In this document: positions 61,233-64,000 of the stretch, one piece after another | Layout: each line of letters opens with the position of its first letter | Numbering within the stretch: position 1 is the stretch's first letter | Assembly: GCA_963674545.2 (NCBI GenBank) | Contig: CAXXFB010000001.1 | Location: 1,550,001-1,614,000, forward strand | DNA from: JABGQS01 sp963674545 | GTDB lineage: Bacteria > Bacillota > Clostridia > Christensenellales > SZUA-584 | Direction: 5' to 3' | DNA length: 64,000 nucleotides | Position numbers and translations under genes: made by a program | Notes under the pieces: model-generated | Databases searched by the model: none | What the model saw: only the letters and a program-made list of their open reading frames with translations | What the model was told of the DNA's origin: nothing

Positions 61233-62993
61233 ATGAAATACACAAAAGATATGTTCATACGGTTTGCATCATATTTTAAAAAGCACCGTGTTTTATTCAT
61301 TACTGACCTGATAGTGGCTTTTATCCTTGCGGGGATAGAGCTTGTTTACCCGGCCTTTACAACAAAGATAATAGACCAGCTGATACCAAATAAACTTCTT
61401 GTCCAGATGCTTTTTATGGTCGGTCTGCTTCTTGGTCTTTATATTTTAATGGCTGGCTGTTCATATTTCATGAACTATTGGGGGCATGTCGTTGGAGTAC
61501 GCATGGAGGCGGATATGCGAAGCGATCTCTTCAAGCACATGCAGAAACTTGATTTCAAATTCTACGACAACCAACGCACCGGCAAGCTTATGAGCCGCAT
61601 GGTAAACGACTTAAACCAGATAACTGAGCTTGCGCACCATGGGCCGGAAGATATTTTCATTTCCTTTGTAATGCTAGCCGGCTCTTTCGTCATTCTTTCA
61701 CTCATGGAGTGGAGACTAACTCTCATAATCTACGTCGGTGTTATCCCGTTCATGATATGGTTTTCAATATCCCAGCGTTCAAAGATGTCGAGTGGCTTCA
61801 AAGCCGTAAGAGAGAAAACAGCAGATATAAATGCGCAATTGGAAAACAGCCTTGCCGGAATTCGTGTCGCAAAATCGTTCACCAACGAGGACTATGAAAT
61901 AAAGCGGTTCGACGAAGGCAACAGCCTGTTCAGGTCCGCAAAGAACGAAGCGTATCACAGAATGTCAATATTCGCTTCAGGCATGGGCTTCTTTATCAGC
62001 TTCCTAAATGTTGTGGCTCTCGGGCTGGGCGGATACTTCGCATACATGGATATAATAACCATTGGTGAGCTCACCGGTTTCATTTTGTATATAAACCTCG
62101 TTATGCAGCCGATACGCAGGCTTACCAACTTCACACAGCAGTTCGAACAGGGCATGAACGGGTTTGCACGGTTCCATGAAATAATGCAAGAGCAGCCGGA
62201 GATACTGGGCGGAGACAAGATACTCAGCAGCGCCAAGGGCGATATAAGCATCGAGAACGTTACCTTTTTCTACAACGAAAACGAAAACGTGTTAAAAGAT
62301 GTTTCCCTTGATATAACCCATGGCACTACAGTTGCTCTTGTCGGCCCTTCAGGCGGCGGCAAGACGACACTATGCCATCTCATACCCCGTTTCTACGACG
62401 TTACTGAAGGCCGCATAACGCTGGACGGAGAGGATATCCGAGAATATACGCTCGACTCACTGCGCGGCAGTATCGGCCTTGTGTCACAGGAAGTCTTTCT
62501 GTTCACCGGCACTATCCGTGACAATATACTTTACGGCAGAACGGACGCAAGCGAGGAAGAAATGATAGAAGCTGCAAAAAATGCAAACATACACGACTTT
62601 ATTGAAGGGCTTCCCGACGGCTATGAAACCTGGGTAGGCGAAAAAGGCATCCGGCTTTCCGGCGGACAAAAGCAACGTATATCAATAACAAGAGTGTTCC
62701 TTAAAAACCCTCCGATACTAATACTGGACGAAGCAACATCCGCTCTGGATAACGAAACCGAGATAAAGATACAGCAATCACTCGAAAAGCTCTCAAAAGG
62801 CAGGACAACGCTTGTCATAGCCCACAGACTCTCAACTATACGAAATGCAGACGAGATAGTCGTGCTTACAGCAGAGGGTATTGTAGAAAAAGGCAGTCAT
62901 AAGAAACTATACTCTATAGAAGACGGTTTATATAAACGCCTTTACGACGCCCAATTCTATACCGAAGAGCACAAGCCGAATCTGTTTGCTTAA
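61233..62993 (+). CDS. ABC exporter, membrane and ATPase domains fused
   Basis: The protein is 586 residues. The N-terminal 320 residues have six helices and the ABC-exporter EAA-like loops (DFKFYDNQRTGKLMSRMVNDLNQI, NSLAGIRVAKSFTNED). The C-terminal ATPase has Walker A GPSGGGKTT, signature LSGGQKQR, Walker B ILILDEATSALD and H-loop AHRLST. It is an MsbA/LmrA-like homodimeric exporter for lipids or drugs. GGAGG precedes ATG 61233. Confidence 0.93.
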   Translation: MKYTKDMFIRFASYFKKHRVLFITDLIVAFILAGIELVYPAFTTKIIDQLIPNKLLVQMLFMVGLLLGLYILMAGCSYFMNYWGHVVGVRMEADMRSDLFKHMQKLDFKFYDNQRTGKLMSRMVNDLNQITELAHHGPEDIFISFVMLAGSFVILSLMEWRLTLIIYVGVIPFMIWFSISQRSKMSSGFKAVREKTADINAQLENSLAGIRVAKSFTNEDYEIKRFDEGNSLFRSAKNEAYHRMSIFASGMGFFISFLNVVALGLGGYFAYMDIITIGELTGFILYINLVMQPIRRLTNFTQQFEQGMNGFARFHEIMQEQPEILGGDKILSSAKGDISIENVTFFYNENENVLKDVSLDITHGTTVALVGPSGGGKTTLCHLIPRFYDVTEGRITLDGEDIREYTLDSLRGSIGLVSQEVFLFTGTIRDNILYGRTDASEEEMIEAAKNANIHDFIEGLPDGYETWVGEKGIRLSGGQKQRISITRVFLKNPPILILDEATSALDNETEIKIQQSLEKLSKGRTTLVIAHRLSTIRNADEIVVLTAEGIVEKGSHKKLYSIEDGLYKRLYDAQFYTEEHKPNLFA

Positions 62994-63038
62994 AGCACTA
63001 ACCCCACGACTCACAAATCGACGGGAATTGCAAAATAA

Positions 63039-63070
63039 AAAAAGCGTCCGGGCAAAACCGGGCGCTTTTT
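63039..63070. terminator. Bidirectional terminator
   Basis: AAAAAGCG-T-CCGG pairs with CCGG-G-CGCTTTTT around GCAAAA. It ends the ABC exporter on the plus strand and the sugar-binding gene on the minus strand. Confidence 0.85.
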
Positions 63071-63078
63071 GTAATTTG

Positions 63079-64000
63079 TTACTCTTCCGATTCCTGAGGA
63101 TTAAGAAGGCTCTCAAGCGTTTCTTCTGTAATCTCATTTCTTATCAGATAATCGTCTTCTTTGTCTTTTATACTAACGTAATAATTCATGAGATTATCAT
63201 TTGTTATAACCGTTTCTCCATTATAAATGAAGGTTTGCCCCGGATTCTTCAGAGTACGTCCCTGCGCCAGTTTGTATGCTATCTCAAAAGCTGCTTGTCC
63301 TATGTTTACAGGTGCCGGAAGCGCAAACACCATCATTTCATCTTCGGCGGGTTTGATGTTTATAATAGTATCTTCTTCTTCATCATCCTCAGATTCTATA
63401 GTAATATCAATTCCGTTTGTCATTAAAGCATACCATTTCTTGATAAAGCCTGCCGAGATATCTCCGCACATTACCTTTGGTAGTTTCTGAATACCAAGGT
63501 ATGCGTCAAGTATACCCATCGCCATTCCTTCTTCAGTTATTATACCGCTGACATAGCCTTCATCTTCAAAGAATTCTTCCAGTGCATCCCGGGCGTCGTC
63601 TCCGTCCCAGTCTGCATATATAATATCTTCCAGCCTTAATTGCTCGTTTAAAATAAGCTGCTCGTTTAACGCTGCTGCTCTCAAAGCATCAATCTCACTC
63701 TTTTCGCTGCCAAGAATCTGTAACACATTACCTTCCACAAGGTTCTGCGCCATAAACTGGCCGCACAATGTCCCCCACTCCTTATCATCAGATACAATAT
63801 TTATCTGATATCCTTTGGCGCCTTCCGGTGCGTTATATGTGACTACCGGTATTCCCGCTTCGTCTGCCATAGCAACAACCATGCGAAACGCTTCTGTCGT
63901 AGTATTGCCTACAATTATTACGTCTACTTCGTTTTTAATAAGGCTTCTTACATCCTGAAGCTGCTGATTAAAGCTGCCTTCAGCATTATAGTAATATACT
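63079..64000 (-). CDS. Periplasmic-binding-protein-like sugar receptor, 5' end outside window
   Basis: The frame is open to the right edge, so about 306 C-terminal residues are seen. It shows the Peripla_BP_4 (RbsB-like) pattern: VDVIIVGNTTTEAF, IPVVTYNAPEGA, NIVSDDKEWGTLCGQFMAQNL, VLQILGSEKSEIDALRAAALNEQL, GYVSGIITEEGMAMGILDA and VMCGDISAGF. Such proteins bind a sugar for an ABC importer or a sensor. It carries an unusual acidic insert (SEDDEEED) in the C-lobe. Confidence 0.82.
   Translation of the reverse strand, partial: VYYYNAEGSFNQQLQDVRSLIKNEVDVIIVGNTTTEAFRMVVAMADEAGIPVVTYNAPEGAKGYQINIVSDDKEWGTLCGQFMAQNLVEGNVLQILGSEKSEIDALRAAALNEQLILNEQLRLEDIIYADWDGDDARDALEEFFEDEGYVSGIITEEGMAMGILDAYLGIQKLPKVMCGDISAGFIKKWYALMTNGIDITIESEDDEEEDTIINIKPAEDEMMVFALPAPVNIGQAAFEIAYKLAQGRTLKNPGQTFIYNGETVITNDNLMNYYVSIKDKEDDYLIRNEITEETLESLLNPQESEE

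Overview
The window looks like a chromosome segment from an anaerobic, monoderm Bacillota of the class Clostridia. Most genes have AGGAGG-type ribosome binding sites and there are many lipoproteins. Two proteins carry type I dockerin domains, one is a CotH protein with lamin-tail domains, one is a DUF5050 lipoprotein, and one is a Cna-B adhesin. Genus cannot be fixed from this sequence. Coding is mostly on the minus strand, and base composition changes by region, which suggests several acquired blocks.

Region 1 (1-9.8 kb, minus strand) is part of a mobile or plasmid-like element: a single-stranded DNA-binding protein, an ArdC-like antirestriction protein with a zinc peptidase motif, DUF3846 and DUF4406-like proteins, an HD-GYP protein, a long Cna-B surface adhesin, a CAP lipoprotein and a ParM/ParR segregation pair. 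No integrase, relaxase or T4SS gene is in view, so the element must continue to the left.

Region 2 (10-18.8 kb) is clearly AT-rich and holds the most unusual content. A convincing heliorhodopsin lies directly downstream of a retinol-dehydrogenase-like SDR. Around them are a DUF2269 membrane protein, DNA polymerase IV, a flavin-reductase-like protein with a protochlorophyllide-reductase-type tail domain, a PPOX-family protein, a CrtO-like (carotenoid acyltransferase family) membrane protein, a TspO-family protein and a ChrA chromate transporter. Small palindromes sit at the two promoters of the heliorhodopsin/SDR block. A lone type I-C-like CRISPR repeat and a lipoprotein remnant lie at its right edge.

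Region 3 (18.9-25.1 kb) is cellular: a CotH/lamin-tail surface protein, a phosphodiester glycosidase lipoprotein, tRNA-Glu(CTC) and an unknown protein.

Region 4 (25.1-46.8 kb, minus strand) is a podovirus-like late gene block: TerS, TerL, portal, scaffold, capsid, decoration protein, adaptor, tail nozzle, tail fibre, a dockerin protein, two cell-wall hydrolases and a holin. It has no integrase, repressor or replication gene in view. It is interrupted by cellular genes between terL and portal (Pr6Pr protein, NYN protein, MFS pump, SnoaL-like protein, BNR/sialidase-like protein) and by methylglyoxal synthase in the lysis module. An AT-rich cassette (NlpC/P60 domain plus a frameshifted DUF5050 lipoprotein) appears to split an ancestral gene, since a 69-bp segment is repeated at both ends. 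This looks like a decayed or domesticated prophage.

Region 5 (47-64 kb) is ordinary chromosome: a DUF4064 pair, a dockerin-amidase, the Trk potassium system, a TetR-regulated ABC exporter operon with two operator copies, a short AI-2E protein, a DUF3604 protein, tRNA-Met and tRNA-fMet (with an odd T-stem), a C39-like protein, a YcxB-like protein, a thioesterase, an ABC exporter and a partial sugar-binding protein.
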